Shown: positions 1 through 7,933 of the stretch, piece after piece
How positions within the stretch are numbered: position 1 is the first letter of the stretch
Layout: each line of letters starts with the position of its first letter
Assembly (NCBI GenBank): GCA_948438565.1
Contig: CAOJLW010000051.1
Coordinates: 1 to 11,395 of the forward strand
DNA length: 11,395 nucleotides
Origin: an uncultured Lachnospiraceae bacterium
Lineage (GTDB): Bacteria > Bacillota > Clostridia > Lachnospirales > Lachnospiraceae
Direction of reading: 5' to 3'
Made by a program: the position numbers and the translations under genes
The notes under the pieces: model-generated
What the model was told of the DNA's origin: nothing
Database searches by the model: none
What the model saw: only the letters and a program-made list of their open reading frames with translations

Positions 1-1
1 A

Positions 2-457
2 CAGGGGCATGAGCTCCTGATGCAGTTAAATGGTACGGCAGAAGAAGCATCGGATATCAGTACACGGGATTTAGCCAGAAAAAAAGTGGCTTTGACGTTT
101 GACGACGGCCCGAATGTAGAATACACCGAAATGCTTTTAGCCGGGTTAAAAGAACGTGGTGTACATGCCACGTTCTTTTTATTGGGCAAGGAAGTGGAAA
201 AATCGCCTCAGATTGTAAAACAGATGTTTCAAGACGGGCATTTGATTGGCAATCATTCCTATGAGCATATCAATCTTGGGACCTTGAGCGACGATGCGGC
301 AAAAATGCAGGTAGATAAGACAAATGAAGCCATCTATGACATTACCGGGGAATATCCGGAATATATCCGTCCGCCGTTTGGAAGCTGGAAAAGCAACCTG
401 GATTATGAAACGACGATGATTGAGGTACTGTGGAATGTGGATACATGGGATACATAA
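2..457 (+). pseudogene. Polysaccharide deacetylase (NodB/CE4 family), 5' part, interrupted by element insertion
   Basis: This is the N-terminal and central part of a metal-dependent polysaccharide deacetylase. The family removes N-acetyl groups from peptidoglycan, chitin-like or other envelope polysaccharides outside the membrane. The frame is open to the window edge, so the true start (probably with a signal or anchor) lies upstream. Visible family motifs are TFDDGP (catalytic Asp and metal Asp, codons 101-106), NHSYEH (two metal-binding His, 254-268) and RPPFGSW (from 368). The fourth motif is cut: after WNVD (431-442) the reading frame enters foreign DNA, adds TWDT and stops at 455-457. 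The missing remainder (PLDWK, then LLHD) is found in frame at 8010-8198. The product here lacks the last strands and the LLHD catalytic His, so it is probably inactive. The precise in vivo substrate cannot be told from the sequence. Confidence 0.9.
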
Positions 458-467
458 GTAAAAAACG
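415..467 (+). other. attL: left junction of the integrated element
   Basis: The left half (to 439) is deacetylase coding sequence and the right half (442-467) is the element end. The crossover is inferred at GA, 440-441, within GGAT 439-442, because the same four bases occur at 8006-8009 and removal of the DNA between them restores the deacetylase frame. The element side carries blocks GATAC (449-453) and GT-A6-C (458-466). These blocks recur in inverted order at the other end, at equal distances from the GA. The outer limits are approximate and follow the usual size of serine-integrase sites. Confidence 0.82.
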
Positions 468-507
468 ATTGGAATAGACATAGGATAAAACCATATCAGG
501 TGTAAAC

Positions 508-675
508 ATGAAAGTATCTAATATCCACCATCCGCTATCGGAAGAGGAAACATTGCAAATCTACCGTCGGATTCTTAGAATTTTTTTATCAAATGGAGGC
601 AGTGCGGAATATGGCGCAGAGAATCATCAAGCAGAACAATCGGAAGGACGCTGTATATGCAAGGCAGAGCCTTGA
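508..675 (+). CDS. Small ORF (55 aa) overlapping the recombinase start; unknown function
   Basis: An ATG at 508 is preceded by AGGTG (498-502) at a 5-nt spacing and opens a 55-codon frame ending TGA at 673-675. The frame overlaps the beginning of the recombinase gene by about 65 bases in another frame. The first half looks protein-like: after MKVSNIHHPLSEEETLQ follows a predicted amphipathic helix (IYRRILRIFLSN). The second half, inside the overlap, is hydrophilic and could be out-of-frame readthrough. I do not recognise a family. Its position between attL and the recombinase, and the overlap, would allow translational coupling. A role as directionality factor or regulator is only a guess. 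It may also be non-coding. Confidence 0.4.
   Translation: MKVSNIHHPLSEEETLQIYRRILRIFLSNGGSAEYGAENHQAEQSEGRCICKAEP
594..599 (+). promoter_or_regulatory. Ribosome binding site deciding the recombinase start
   Basis: GGAGG at 595-599 lies 11 nt before the ATG at 611. The in-frame ATG at 593 overlaps this motif and has only AT-rich sequence upstream, so 611 is the preferred initiation codon. Confidence 0.6.
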
Positions 676-2113
676 TAAAAAAGATTCTCTGTCCATTGAG
701 ACGCAGATAGAAAAAGGACTGGCGCTTGCAGGTGAAAATACAGAAGTTTATCAGGACAGAGGATATTCCGGAAAAAATATCAAACGCCCGGAGCTGCAAA
801 GGCTAAAAACAGATATGGAAGCAGACAAAATTCAACGGGTGATCGTATATCGTTTGGATCGCATCAGCAGAAATATAGCGGACTTTTATCAATTGTATCA
901 GTTAATGGAAATACATAACGTGGAATTTATTTCCATATCGGAAAACTTTGATACGTCTACGCCAATGGGTCGGGCGATGATGGGTATTTTAATTGTCTTT
1001 GCGCAGATGGAACGTGAAAGCATACAAGAACGCGTTAGGGACAATTATTATTTCCGTATTACAGAGGACGGAAGGTGGCCGGGAGGGCCTGCGCCGAAAG
1101 GCTTTGATACGGCAAGAACATCAGACAATAAGCCGACTTTGGTAAAAAATCGCGATATAGAAATGGTCAAACTGGCTTTTGCTTTATATGCGGAAGAGGC
1201 CAATATAAGCCTTGCGAAAGTTGCAAGAGAATTATATCAAAGAGGGTATCGGAGCAGTCGGGAAAATGGACGCTTTGACAGTGTGACGATTGCCAGAATG
1301 CTGCAAAATCCGGTTTATGCGGTTGCGGATAATCTGTTATACAAATATTATAAAATGAGGAAAGCGCATATGGCCAGTGAGGAAGCAGCGTGGGACGGCG
1401 CCACTTCTGCGCATATTGTGGGAAAAAAAGCAGGAAATGCCAATATCCGAAAATATCCTACGCTGGAAGAGCAGACGGTGTACAGGACAAATTTTCCAGG
1501 CGTTGTTCCAAGCGACAGATTTATCAGCGTTCAGGAACGGCTTGGTAACAATGAAAAGCTGGGCAGGGCAAATGCTCCCGGTAAAATGCAGGAATTAGCA
1601 GGCCTGGTGAAATGTGCGGATTGTGGGTATGCGATACGGATCCATCATTTTCCTAATCTCAATTGTTATGGGCGTTCAACCTTGCATTGTTGCAAAGCTT
1701 CCATTAAAATTAAGTTTCCGGCGCTTCGGGAGACGGTGATTGCGGAAGTGCAAAAACAGCTTGACGCGATTGCCTGTAAACTGCTGGAAAACCATAGGGA
1801 AGTCAAACAAAGAGGCGATGCAATCGCTAAAATCAATCGGGAAATTGAAAACCTGGTTCAACTGGCGGCGCTTGGAGGGATGGGACTTGCACAGATCAGC
1901 AAAGCAATTGAGGAACGCAAACATAAAATAAACGCAATCGAGTTGGCGCAAGAAAGAAATCTTGCTTGGACGGAACAGGCAGGTATTGGTGATGGCGTAT
2001 CTCTGGCGTTTCATACGTTGCATGAGGGAGAAAGAAAGTCGGTGATTCATCTTTTAATAGAAAAAATAATTCTTCATGAAAACGGCGATATTGACATCTG
2101 TTGGAAAATTTGA
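611..2113 (+). CDS. Large serine recombinase (site-specific integrase/resolvase family)
   Basis: This is a 500-residue DNA recombinase that would cut and rejoin attP/attB through a phosphoserine link. Residues 15-150 form the resolvase-type catalytic domain: YARQS with catalytic Ser20 and Arg18, then YRLDRISRN, then the long helix containing GRAMMGILIVFAQMERE. Next is the 'recombinase' domain (about 160-320, with GRWPGGPAPKGF). A zinc-ribbon follows (Cys335, Cys338, Cys352 and Cys360/361). A coiled-coil stretch (about 365-450) and a C-terminal tail complete it. The length and domain order are those of complete large serine integrases (TnpX/TndX/phage type), and there is no frameshift. The gene lies just inside attL, the standard place for an integrase that made this insertion. 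ATG 593 is an alternative start, six codons earlier. A terminator follows 49 bp after the stop codon. Confidence 0.95.
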   Translation: MAQRIIKQNNRKDAVYARQSLDKKDSLSIETQIEKGLALAGENTEVYQDRGYSGKNIKRPELQRLKTDMEADKIQRVIVYRLDRISRNIADFYQLYQLMEIHNVEFISISENFDTSTPMGRAMMGILIVFAQMERESIQERVRDNYYFRITEDGRWPGGPAPKGFDTARTSDNKPTLVKNRDIEMVKLAFALYAEEANISLAKVARELYQRGYRSSRENGRFDSVTIARMLQNPVYAVADNLLYKYYKMRKAHMASEEAAWDGATSAHIVGKKAGNANIRKYPTLEEQTVYRTNFPGVVPSDRFISVQERLGNNEKLGRANAPGKMQELAGLVKCADCGYAIRIHHFPNLNCYGRSTLHCCKASIKIKFPALRETVIAEVQKQLDAIACKLLENHREVKQRGDAIAKINREIENLVQLAALGGMGLAQISKAIEERKHKINAIELAQERNLAWTEQAGIGDGVSLAFHTLHEGERKSVIHLLIEKIILHENGDIDICWKI

Positions 2114-2161
2114 GTATCCTTTCTATAAGCAAAAAATCCCATCAGGAAAAATAGACTCCAT

Positions 2162-2206
2162 AAACAACAGGGTGCATCCAAACGACAGGATGCGCCCTGT
2201 TGTTTT
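2162..2206 (+). terminator. Strong rho-independent-type hairpin after the recombinase
   Basis: A 17-bp stem, 2163-2179 paired with 2188-2204 with a single G-T wobble, has an 8-nt loop (2180-2187) and is extended by A2162-T2205. The T-rich 3' side (TTGTTTT) is short but fits a terminator. It separates recombinase transcription from the GH97 gene. Confidence 0.85.
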
Positions 2207-2346
2207 GGTGCGATATCGCAATAAAATAACCATATTTTTTTGTTTTATTTTTATAAAAAGTAGTTATATTATGCAAAAAATTTATTAAAACTAAACCCCA
2301 ATATAAAATAAATATCTAAAAAATTTGTAGAAAAAGAAAAGAATAT

Positions 2347-2417
2347 TGTATGGAATACATAAACGGCAAATGCTATCCTGAAATAGTAATCATGTTGTAT
2401 GTCATATCATTATACAA
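2347..2417 (+). repeat. Two TGTAT/ATACA inverted repeats, possible operator
   Basis: TGTAT-GGA-ATACA occurs at 2347-2359, and TTGTAT (2395-2400) is mirrored by ATACAA (2412-2417) across 11 bases. Both lie where a promoter for the GH97 gene would be expected. They could be binding sites for one regulator, but short AT-rich inverted repeats also arise by chance in such sequence. Confidence 0.25.
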
Positions 2418-2462
2418 TGGGGGATTTTAAACAAGGCGCGGATATGCTGATGGAGGAGGAGC

Positions 2463-2543
2463 ATGGAAGGCAGGAAGGGAGGAACAGCGGATTTGGCAAA
2501 AAGCGGTTTATGCGCGATTAGATGGATAAACGGCTGTGAGTGA
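2463..2543 (+). CDS. Possible leader peptide (26 aa)
   Basis: The ATG at 2463 has a strong ribosome site (GGAGG 2452-2456, 6-nt spacing) and opens 26 codons ending TGA 2541-2543. There is no recognised family. It is listed because the ribosome site is better than expected by chance. Its location upstream of the large cargo gene would suit a leader peptide, but the purine-rich tract could be coincidental. Confidence 0.2.
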   Translation: MEGRKGGTADLAKSGLCAIRWINGCE

Positions 2544-2714
2544 TTAGGAAAAGAACGATCAGGAGGTGACGTCAAGCGAAAAAAGATTATGAAAAAGGCA
2601 TACATTTACAAAGCTCTTAAGAGGTACGAGAGGTTCGTTGGGCAATCTTGATCCCAAAATTTACATAAGTACAGAAGATCAAAATTCTTATAAACCCACA
2701 ACTGCTAAAAGCAG

Positions 2715-2721
2715 AAAGGAG
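2715..2721 (+). promoter_or_regulatory. Ribosome binding site of the GH97 gene
   Basis: AAAGGAG lies 9 nt before the ATG at 2731. It fixes that codon as the start, since the protein from there opens with a canonical signal peptide. The TTG at 2638 has no comparable site. Confidence 0.8.
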
Positions 2722-2730
2722 ATATCAAAT

Positions 2731-5700
2731 ATGATAAGACGAAAATGGAAACAAAAAGGCGCGTTTGCTTTAGCGTTGTCTATGGTATTGTCGGGTTTTT
2801 CCACTTCCGGCTTGGCGTATGCAACCCAAAGCGACGAAGCTGTCCCTGTAGAATCGAATGCCGCAGAGGAAGCTTCGGTTTACCGCGCTTCGGAGAGCAA
2901 AGCGGTTTCAGGCCTTAGTTATTTAAGTGATATGTCAATGAAAAGTTCCAGTGCAGGCTGGGGTTCCTGGCATTTTGATGAAGATATTGACGAGGGCGTT
3001 GCCATTGAGCTTTATATGGGGGAAGAGGATGGCGTTAAAACATTTGAAAAGGGCCTTTCCGTTAATTCCGGTAACAATTCCGCATCCCGGGCCACCTATG
3101 ATGTGAGCAATTATGGAGGACAGACTTTTTTTGCTTTTACAGGCGTTCATTACAGTCAATTGAGTGCAGAGAACAGCGGAAGAGGCGCGACAGTCAAATT
3201 TGAAGTTCGGATCGACGGGCAGTCCGTATGGCAGTCTGATGGAATCAGGAAACCCAGCAGTCCGGCGGAAATGGTTATGATTGATCTGCCAGAGGGCGCC
3301 AGTGAACTGACCTTGTATGTAGACGGCGCCGGTGATGGAATCAATTATGATCATGGCATCTGGGCAAAGGCTTGTTTGATCGAGGATACGAGCGTCCTTA
3401 AGACGTTGGAATCTATCTATGCAGATGCGCCCGGATATTTTGAAGTTGGACAGAGCAGTCCGATGACTTTAAAGGGCAAGGCGTTTGATGAGTCCAATGT
3501 TGCTTTTGATGATAGCGTAACCGTTACCTGCGAAAGCTCCGACGATGGCATATTATCTGTAAGAGGCGCAAAAGATCAATGGACGCTTACCGGAAACGGT
3601 GACGGTGCGGCGTCTGTACAAGTCACAGTAGAAAAGGGCGATGTGACGCTAAATCTTGAGAAATCTATTCTTGTTGGGAACGGCGAAGAGGGCAGTATTG
3701 TGACGGCGTCTCCAAACGGCGACCACAATATTTTGTTTGCCTTGTCTCCAGAAGGAGAGTTGTCTTACTACATCTTTACGAATGCGAGTGGACGTAAAAA
3801 TATGGTGGTGGAGGGTGCAGCGACAGGCCTTCGAACAAATCTTGGAGATTTTTCTACAGGTTTGACGCTGGTGGAATCTGAAACTCATACGGTTACAGAT
3901 TCTTATGATTTGCTTGGCGCAAAAGAAGATCATGTGGATGTTACTGGTAATGAGACAATCATGAAATTTGAAAAACAGCCGAATGATAATGGCGTATATT
4001 ACTATATAATCGCCAGAGCTTACGATGACGGCGTTGCATTCAGATACCAGATTTCCGCGGATACCAAGCAGGAGCTGCTAATCAGTTGGGAGAATACAAC
4101 AATTAAGCTTCCTTCTGACGCACATTCCTTTGCAACTCCTTTCAACAACCACAACGAATCTATGGAGGTTGAAAAAGACAATAGCGGATTGTCCGGCGCT
4201 TTTTGTATGCCTCATCTCTACAAGACGGGGGATACCTACTGTCTGCTTTCTGAAGCGGCCATTTCTCAGGAATATGCCGGCGCGGCGTTATATGGCGACG
4301 GAACAGGCACAATGGAAATCCGCGTATCGGAAGGCGATAATCGTCCGACCGATGTCGTACAGACTACCACTTCCGTACAGGATCCCTGGGCAAAGGAAGG
4401 AGAAGAGCATCCTTGGGTTTCTCCGTGGAGATTGCTGGTTATGGGCGATCTGAATACGATTCATGGAACGACAATGCCGGAAACCTTAAGTCCGGACTGT
4501 GTAGTGGAAGATACCAGCTGGATTGTGCCAGGCACCTGTAGCTGGACATGGTTAAACGGCGAGGGTACCCGGAGTTTTGATACGTATAAGCGCTATGTAG
4601 ATATGACTGCTGAAATGGGATGGAAATACCTCCTTTTAGACGAAGGATGGCAGCCAAACGCTCCCTCCGGTTCCGGGTATCGTTATAAGGGTTATTATGA
4701 TTGGTTCCCGGATTTGGTGGAATACGCAGATGAAAAGGGCGTGGGACTGATCGCTTGGGCATATTATACAGACCTTGAGACGCCGGAAAGGCAGAAGGTT
4801 CTGGAAGAGTGGGCCGCTATGGGCATTAAAGGCATCAAACCGGACTTCTTTGATTCTAACAGTCAGGAATTTATGGAGTTTTTCTTGCAGCTCTATCAGA
4901 AGACGGCGGAGTGTCATCTGTTAATGAATGCGCATGGCGCGCCGAAAACGACCGGTGAGAGGCGTACCTTCCCGCATCTTTTGACGAGAGAGGGTATCTA
5001 TGGGGCTGAGATGGGTGGAGGTCCTACCGCTCACCATACCTGTGCAACGCCGTTTACCAGAAATGCTGTAGGTCCTGCAGATTACACGCCGCTCCTTTCG
5101 ATTTACAGAAGCGGACAGGCATACCGCAATTATACGACAGGCCATAATTCTGCGTTGCCAATCATTATGGAATCCGGAATTACTTGTATGGCGGATAGAG
5201 ACGTTGTATATCTGAATTCCGTAACCCGCCCGCTGTATTATGAGCTTCCGTCTGAATGGATCGGCAGTAAGGTTTTAGAAGGCGATGTTGGTCAATACGC
5301 TACGATTATGAGAGAAAGCAACGATGGCAGATATTATATTGGAACGATTTGTAATAAGGAAAGAACGACCGATATTTCACTGGATTTCCTTCCAGATACC
5401 GATACATATCACGCTTATATTGTCGAGGATGGCGAACAAGAGGACGAGCTGACGATGCGTCATCAGACAGTGACAAAGAGCGATCGGCTGGCGCTTCCGT
5501 TACAGAAGACGGGCGGAGCTTTGGTTCTCATTATGAAGAATACCTTGACTAAGCCGGAAACTTTGACGTTGGATCAGCATGAACTGGAAATGACAAATGG
5601 AAAGGATGCGCAGCTGACTGCAACGCTGTCCCCAGCCAATACCCAAATCAGCGCCGTTACATGGAAAAGCAGCGACGAGAGCGTAGTAACCGTATCGCAA

Positions 5701-7905
5701 GGAAAGCTGGTGGCGAAAAAATGCGGTATCGCAACTGTGACGGCAGAGTGCGCGGGTCTGACGGATTCCTGTAAGATTAAAGTATATCCCGGCGAGTTTG
5801 ATAAATCGGAGCAGTGGGATATTGTCAGGGAAGTTCCGTCTAAATGGAAATTAAATCATGAAACCTCTCTGACATTAACGTCGGCGGACAATGGAAATCT
5901 TTTGCGAGATAGGGACGCTACAAAAAATGAATTTTTTATCGATCCCGAAAGAGATTTCGAGGTTTCTGTAAAGCTGACCTTCCAGCCTCACAGCAACTAT
6001 CAATCGGCAGGCTTACTGGCTATGGGAGACAATGGGGCTTATACTTCTCTTTGGAGACGGTATCACACCTATTTCAGCGGCAATTTGCTCAATATGGTTA
6101 CATGGAAATATAACTCATACGACGAGGGCGACGTCAACGAAGGCAGCAACACCGACGGAGGACGAAAGCCAGAGACTGCGGCTCAGGTGCAGAAGAGCGT
6201 ATGGTTAAAGATGGTTAAGGATGGAAATAATATTACCAGCTACTATCATTACGAGGGCGAAGACTGGACATTGATGAAAACGGAAGCGAATCCGAGGTTA
6301 AATCAGGCAGGCGTCATCCGCGTTGGCGTATATCTGGGAGATGATCAGTCCGGCGCAAATGTGTTGCAGGCAACCTTTGAAGATTTCACTTATAAAGCAA
6401 AAGACGGAGAAGAAACGGTAATTCCTTTTGGTCAGAAGCCAGAAATTGCGTCTATGGCAATGGAAATGCTTCAGAAAGGTAAAACGGATTATCAATATGG
6501 CGAAGCGTTTGACGCTTCCGGTTATCGCTTTAACGTGTACTATACCGATAAAACAGAACGGGAAATTACAGGAGACGATTGCGAGGTTACAGGCTTTTCG
6601 TCCCATAAATCCGGCCCTCAGACCGTTACCTTTACATATGAAGGGCAGTCGTTTGAGGTGACGGCAAATGTTGAGGCAAATCAGACGGACGGTCTGCTTG
6701 AGATTGTATATGAGGCGTATGTGGATCTGGATGTATCCGCTTATACCGAGGACAGTGCAAATGCATTCACAAAAGCTTTAGAGGATGCTTCCCTGGTTTT
6801 AAACGGTGAATCTGAAATGTCCGAAGGAGAAGCTGTTTCGAAGCTGATGGGCGCGGCGGCTGGACTGATTATAAATACGTCCGGTTTGTCAACGGATATT
6901 GATGCGGCCAAGAAAGCGGCCCAAGCAGCGCAACAAGCGGCAGACGCTGCTCAAAAGGTAGCTGACGCGGCGGCAAAGGCAAAAGATTTGGAAACGCTTC
7001 GCAGTGCGGTAACAGCGGCGCAGACAGCTGCATCAGAAGCCAACAGAGTGGCAAATGAAGCTCTTAAAGCGGCTGGTGAAAATGCAGACGCAATCGAGGT
7101 AGTAAGAACAGCGGCACAAACCGCTCAGAGCGCAGCGAATACTGCTCAAATCGCAGCCGATGCGGCACAGAGAACTGCCGATGAAGCGCAGAAGGCGGCC
7201 GATGAAGCGCAGAAGGCAGCCGATGAAGCGCTCAAGGAAGCAGAATCAAGTAAAGAGGCAATTGAGGAAGCGCAAAGAATAGCCGACGCAGCGCTGAAAG
7301 AGGCGGCGCTCAATAAAACTGCGGCCGAGGAGGCGCAAAAGGCGGCCAATGCGGCGCAGCAGGCGGCTGACACAGCTTTGGAGTTAGTAAAAACCACCGA
7401 GAAGCAATTGGATGATGCGTTAAAACAGAATGCTGCTGACAAAGAGGATTTGCGTAAACTGGAAGAAGAGTTAAAGGCAATCAAAGAAGCGGCGGAAAGA
7501 GCAAAGGAAGCGGCAAAACAAGCAGAAGCTCAGATTAACGCAGCAAATCAGGAAGCGGAAAGCGCAAAACAGGAAGCCAAAGAAATGCAGCTTATGGTAC
7601 AGAAGATCCAATTTAAGTCTGCCGGCTTAACGTTAAAGAGCGTAAAGAGCGATAAAAAGCAACAGATAAAAGCTGCTTGGAAAAAAGTAACAGGAGCGGA
7701 CGGCTATGAGGTTCGCTACGCAACGAACTCCAAATTTAAAAAAGCGAATAAGGTTGTTGTCAAGAAAGGAACGACTTTAAAGGCAACGATGAAAAAATTA
7801 AAATCAGGCAAAAAGTATTTTGTGAAGGTAAGAGCTTACAAGAAAATTGGCGGCGCAAAAGTCTATACAAAATACAGTAAAGTCAAAAAAGCGCAGGTAA
7901 AATAA
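2731..7905 (+). CDS. Giant secreted multidomain GH97 glycoside hydrolase
   Basis: This is a 1,724-residue secreted enzyme likely releasing alpha-linked sugars (alpha-galactosidase or alpha-glucosidase type) from host or dietary glycans at the cell surface. Order of parts: signal peptide (MIRRKWKQK, hydrophobic core, cut near AYA31); NPCBM-type sugar-binding domain (~57-217, ends DGINYDH); Ig-like region (~218-315); GH97 N-terminal domain (~320-585); GH97 barrel (~592-822, with LLDEGW, KPDFFD, NAHGAPKTTGERRTFP, EGIYGAE); GH97 C-terminal domain (~835-936); Big_2 Ig domain (~940-1020); concanavalin/LamG-like domain (~1024-1225); second Ig-like domain (~1230-1315); FIVAR-like segment (~1318-1390); alanine-rich coiled coil (~1388-1625); lysine-rich FN3-like end (~1627-1724). 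Asp705 and Glu760 are the likely nucleophile and acid/base. There is no LPXTG or C-terminal membrane anchor, so retention may rely on the basic C-terminus or stalk. A start at TTG 2638 (31 codons more) is rejected. The exact substrate is unknown. Confidence 0.92.
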   Translation: MIRRKWKQKGAFALALSMVLSGFSTSGLAYATQSDEAVPVESNAAEEASVYRASESKAVSGLSYLSDMSMKSSSAGWGSWHFDEDIDEGVAIELYMGEEDGVKTFEKGLSVNSGNNSASRATYDVSNYGGQTFFAFTGVHYSQLSAENSGRGATVKFEVRIDGQSVWQSDGIRKPSSPAEMVMIDLPEGASELTLYVDGAGDGINYDHGIWAKACLIEDTSVLKTLESIYADAPGYFEVGQSSPMTLKGKAFDESNVAFDDSVTVTCESSDDGILSVRGAKDQWTLTGNGDGAASVQVTVEKGDVTLNLEKSILVGNGEEGSIVTASPNGDHNILFALSPEGELSYYIFTNASGRKNMVVEGAATGLRTNLGDFSTGLTLVESETHTVTDSYDLLGAKEDHVDVTGNETIMKFEKQPNDNGVYYYIIARAYDDGVAFRYQISADTKQELLISWENTTIKLPSDAHSFATPFNNHNESMEVEKDNSGLSGAFCMPHLYKTGDTYCLLSEAAISQEYAGAALYGDGTGTMEIRVSEGDNRPTDVVQTTTSVQDPWAKEGEEHPWVSPWRLLVMGDLNTIHGTTMPETLSPDCVVEDTSWIVPGTCSWTWLNGEGTRSFDTYKRYVDMTAEMGWKYLLLDEGWQPNAPSGSGYRYKGYYDWFPDLVEYADEKGVGLIAWAYYTDLETPERQKVLEEWAAMGIKGIKPDFFDSNSQEFMEFFLQLYQKTAECHLLMNAHGAPKTTGERRTFPHLLTREGIYGAEMGGGPTAHHTCATPFTRNAVGPADYTPLLSIYRSGQAYRNYTTGHNSALPIIMESGITCMADRDVVYLNSVTRPLYYELPSEWIGSKVLEGDVGQYATIMRESNDGRYYIGTICNKERTTDISLDFLPDTDTYHAYIVEDGEQEDELTMRHQTVTKSDRLALPLQKTGGALVLIMKNTLTKPETLTLDQHELEMTNGKDAQLTATLSPANTQISAVTWKSSDESVVTVSQGKLVAKKCGIATVTAECAGLTDSCKIKVYPGEFDKSEQWDIVREVPSKWKLNHETSLTLTSADNGNLLRDRDATKNEFFIDPERDFEVSVKLTFQPHSNYQSAGLLAMGDNGAYTSLWRRYHTYFSGNLLNMVTWKYNSYDEGDVNEGSNTDGGRKPETAAQVQKSVWLKMVKDGNNITSYYHYEGEDWTLMKTEANPRLNQAGVIRVGVYLGDDQSGANVLQATFEDFTYKAKDGEETVIPFGQKPEIASMAMEMLQKGKTDYQYGEAFDASGYRFNVYYTDKTEREITGDDCEVTGFSSHKSGPQTVTFTYEGQSFEVTANVEANQTDGLLEIVYEAYVDLDVSAYTEDSANAFTKALEDASLVLNGESEMSEGEAVSKLMGAAAGLIINTSGLSTDIDAAKKAAQAAQQAADAAQKVADAAAKAKDLETLRSAVTAAQTAASEANRVANEALKAAGENADAIEVVRTAAQTAQSAANTAQIAADAAQRTADEAQKAADEAQKAADEALKEAESSKEAIEEAQRIADAALKEAALNKTAAEEAQKAANAAQQAADTALELVKTTEKQLDDALKQNAADKEDLRKLEEELKAIKEAAERAKEAAKQAEAQINAANQEAESAKQEAKEMQLMVQKIQFKSAGLTLKSVKSDKKQQIKAAWKKVTGADGYEVRYATNSKFKKANKVVVKKGTTLKATMKKLKSGKKYFVKVRAYKKIGGAKVYTKYSKVKKAQVK
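6898..7610 (+). repeat. Region encoding alanine-rich heptad coiled-coil stalk
   Basis: About 240 residues of the GH97 protein repeat heptads of the type A-D-E-A-Q-K-A with few breaks and no proline or aromatic residues through most of the stretch. This predicts a long rod-like coiled coil separating the catalytic half from the FN3-like C-terminus. The DNA is correspondingly GCG/GCA-rich and internally repetitive, so repeat-number change is possible. Confidence 0.85.
7177..7239 (+). repeat. 21-bp tandem repeat, three copies
   Basis: The unit GCCGATGAAGCGCAGAAGGC plus one base occurs at 7177-7197 and 7198-7218 (last base G then A) and, diverged at the end, at 7219-7239. Each unit encodes exactly one heptad (ADEAQKA, last ADEALKE). 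The near identity points to recent duplication within the stalk. Confidence 0.9.
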
Positions 7906-7933
7906 CGGATAGTCGTTGTAGTTTGGCATTACG

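Larger units (their letters stand above)
2207..2730 (+). other. AT-rich leader region before the GH97 gene, no confident gene
   Basis: The first ~190 bases (2207-2400) are very AT-rich and probably hold the promoter for the GH97 gene. Candidate -10-like stretches exist (TATATT 2265-2270, TACAAT 2413-2418), but no convincing spaced -35 partner was found, so none is called. The right half contains mini-ORFs. One is 26 codons (2463-2543) directly behind GGAGGAGGAG (2452-2461). Another is 20 codons (2589-2651). A near-ideal ribosome site AGGAGGTGA at 2561-2569 has no properly spaced ATG. An in-frame extension of the GH97 frame from TTG 2638 exists but reads like untranslated DNA. The region may be a regulatory leader or decayed coding sequence. 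Confidence 0.5.

Noticed and set aside
593..610. Recombinase start at ATG 593
   Set aside because: There is no ribosome site upstream. GGAGG at 595-599 instead serves the ATG at 611, and the catalytic domain begins well after either.
2638..2730. N-terminal extension of the GH97 protein from TTG 2638
   Set aside because: It has no ribosome site and would put 31 hydrophilic residues before a canonical signal peptide. The ATG at 2731 has AAAGGAG at good spacing.
7146..7484. Antisense 112-codon open frame rich in Ser/Ala/Cys
   Set aside because: It is the shadow of the alanine-rich heptad region: repeated GCN codons leave the opposite strand free of stops.
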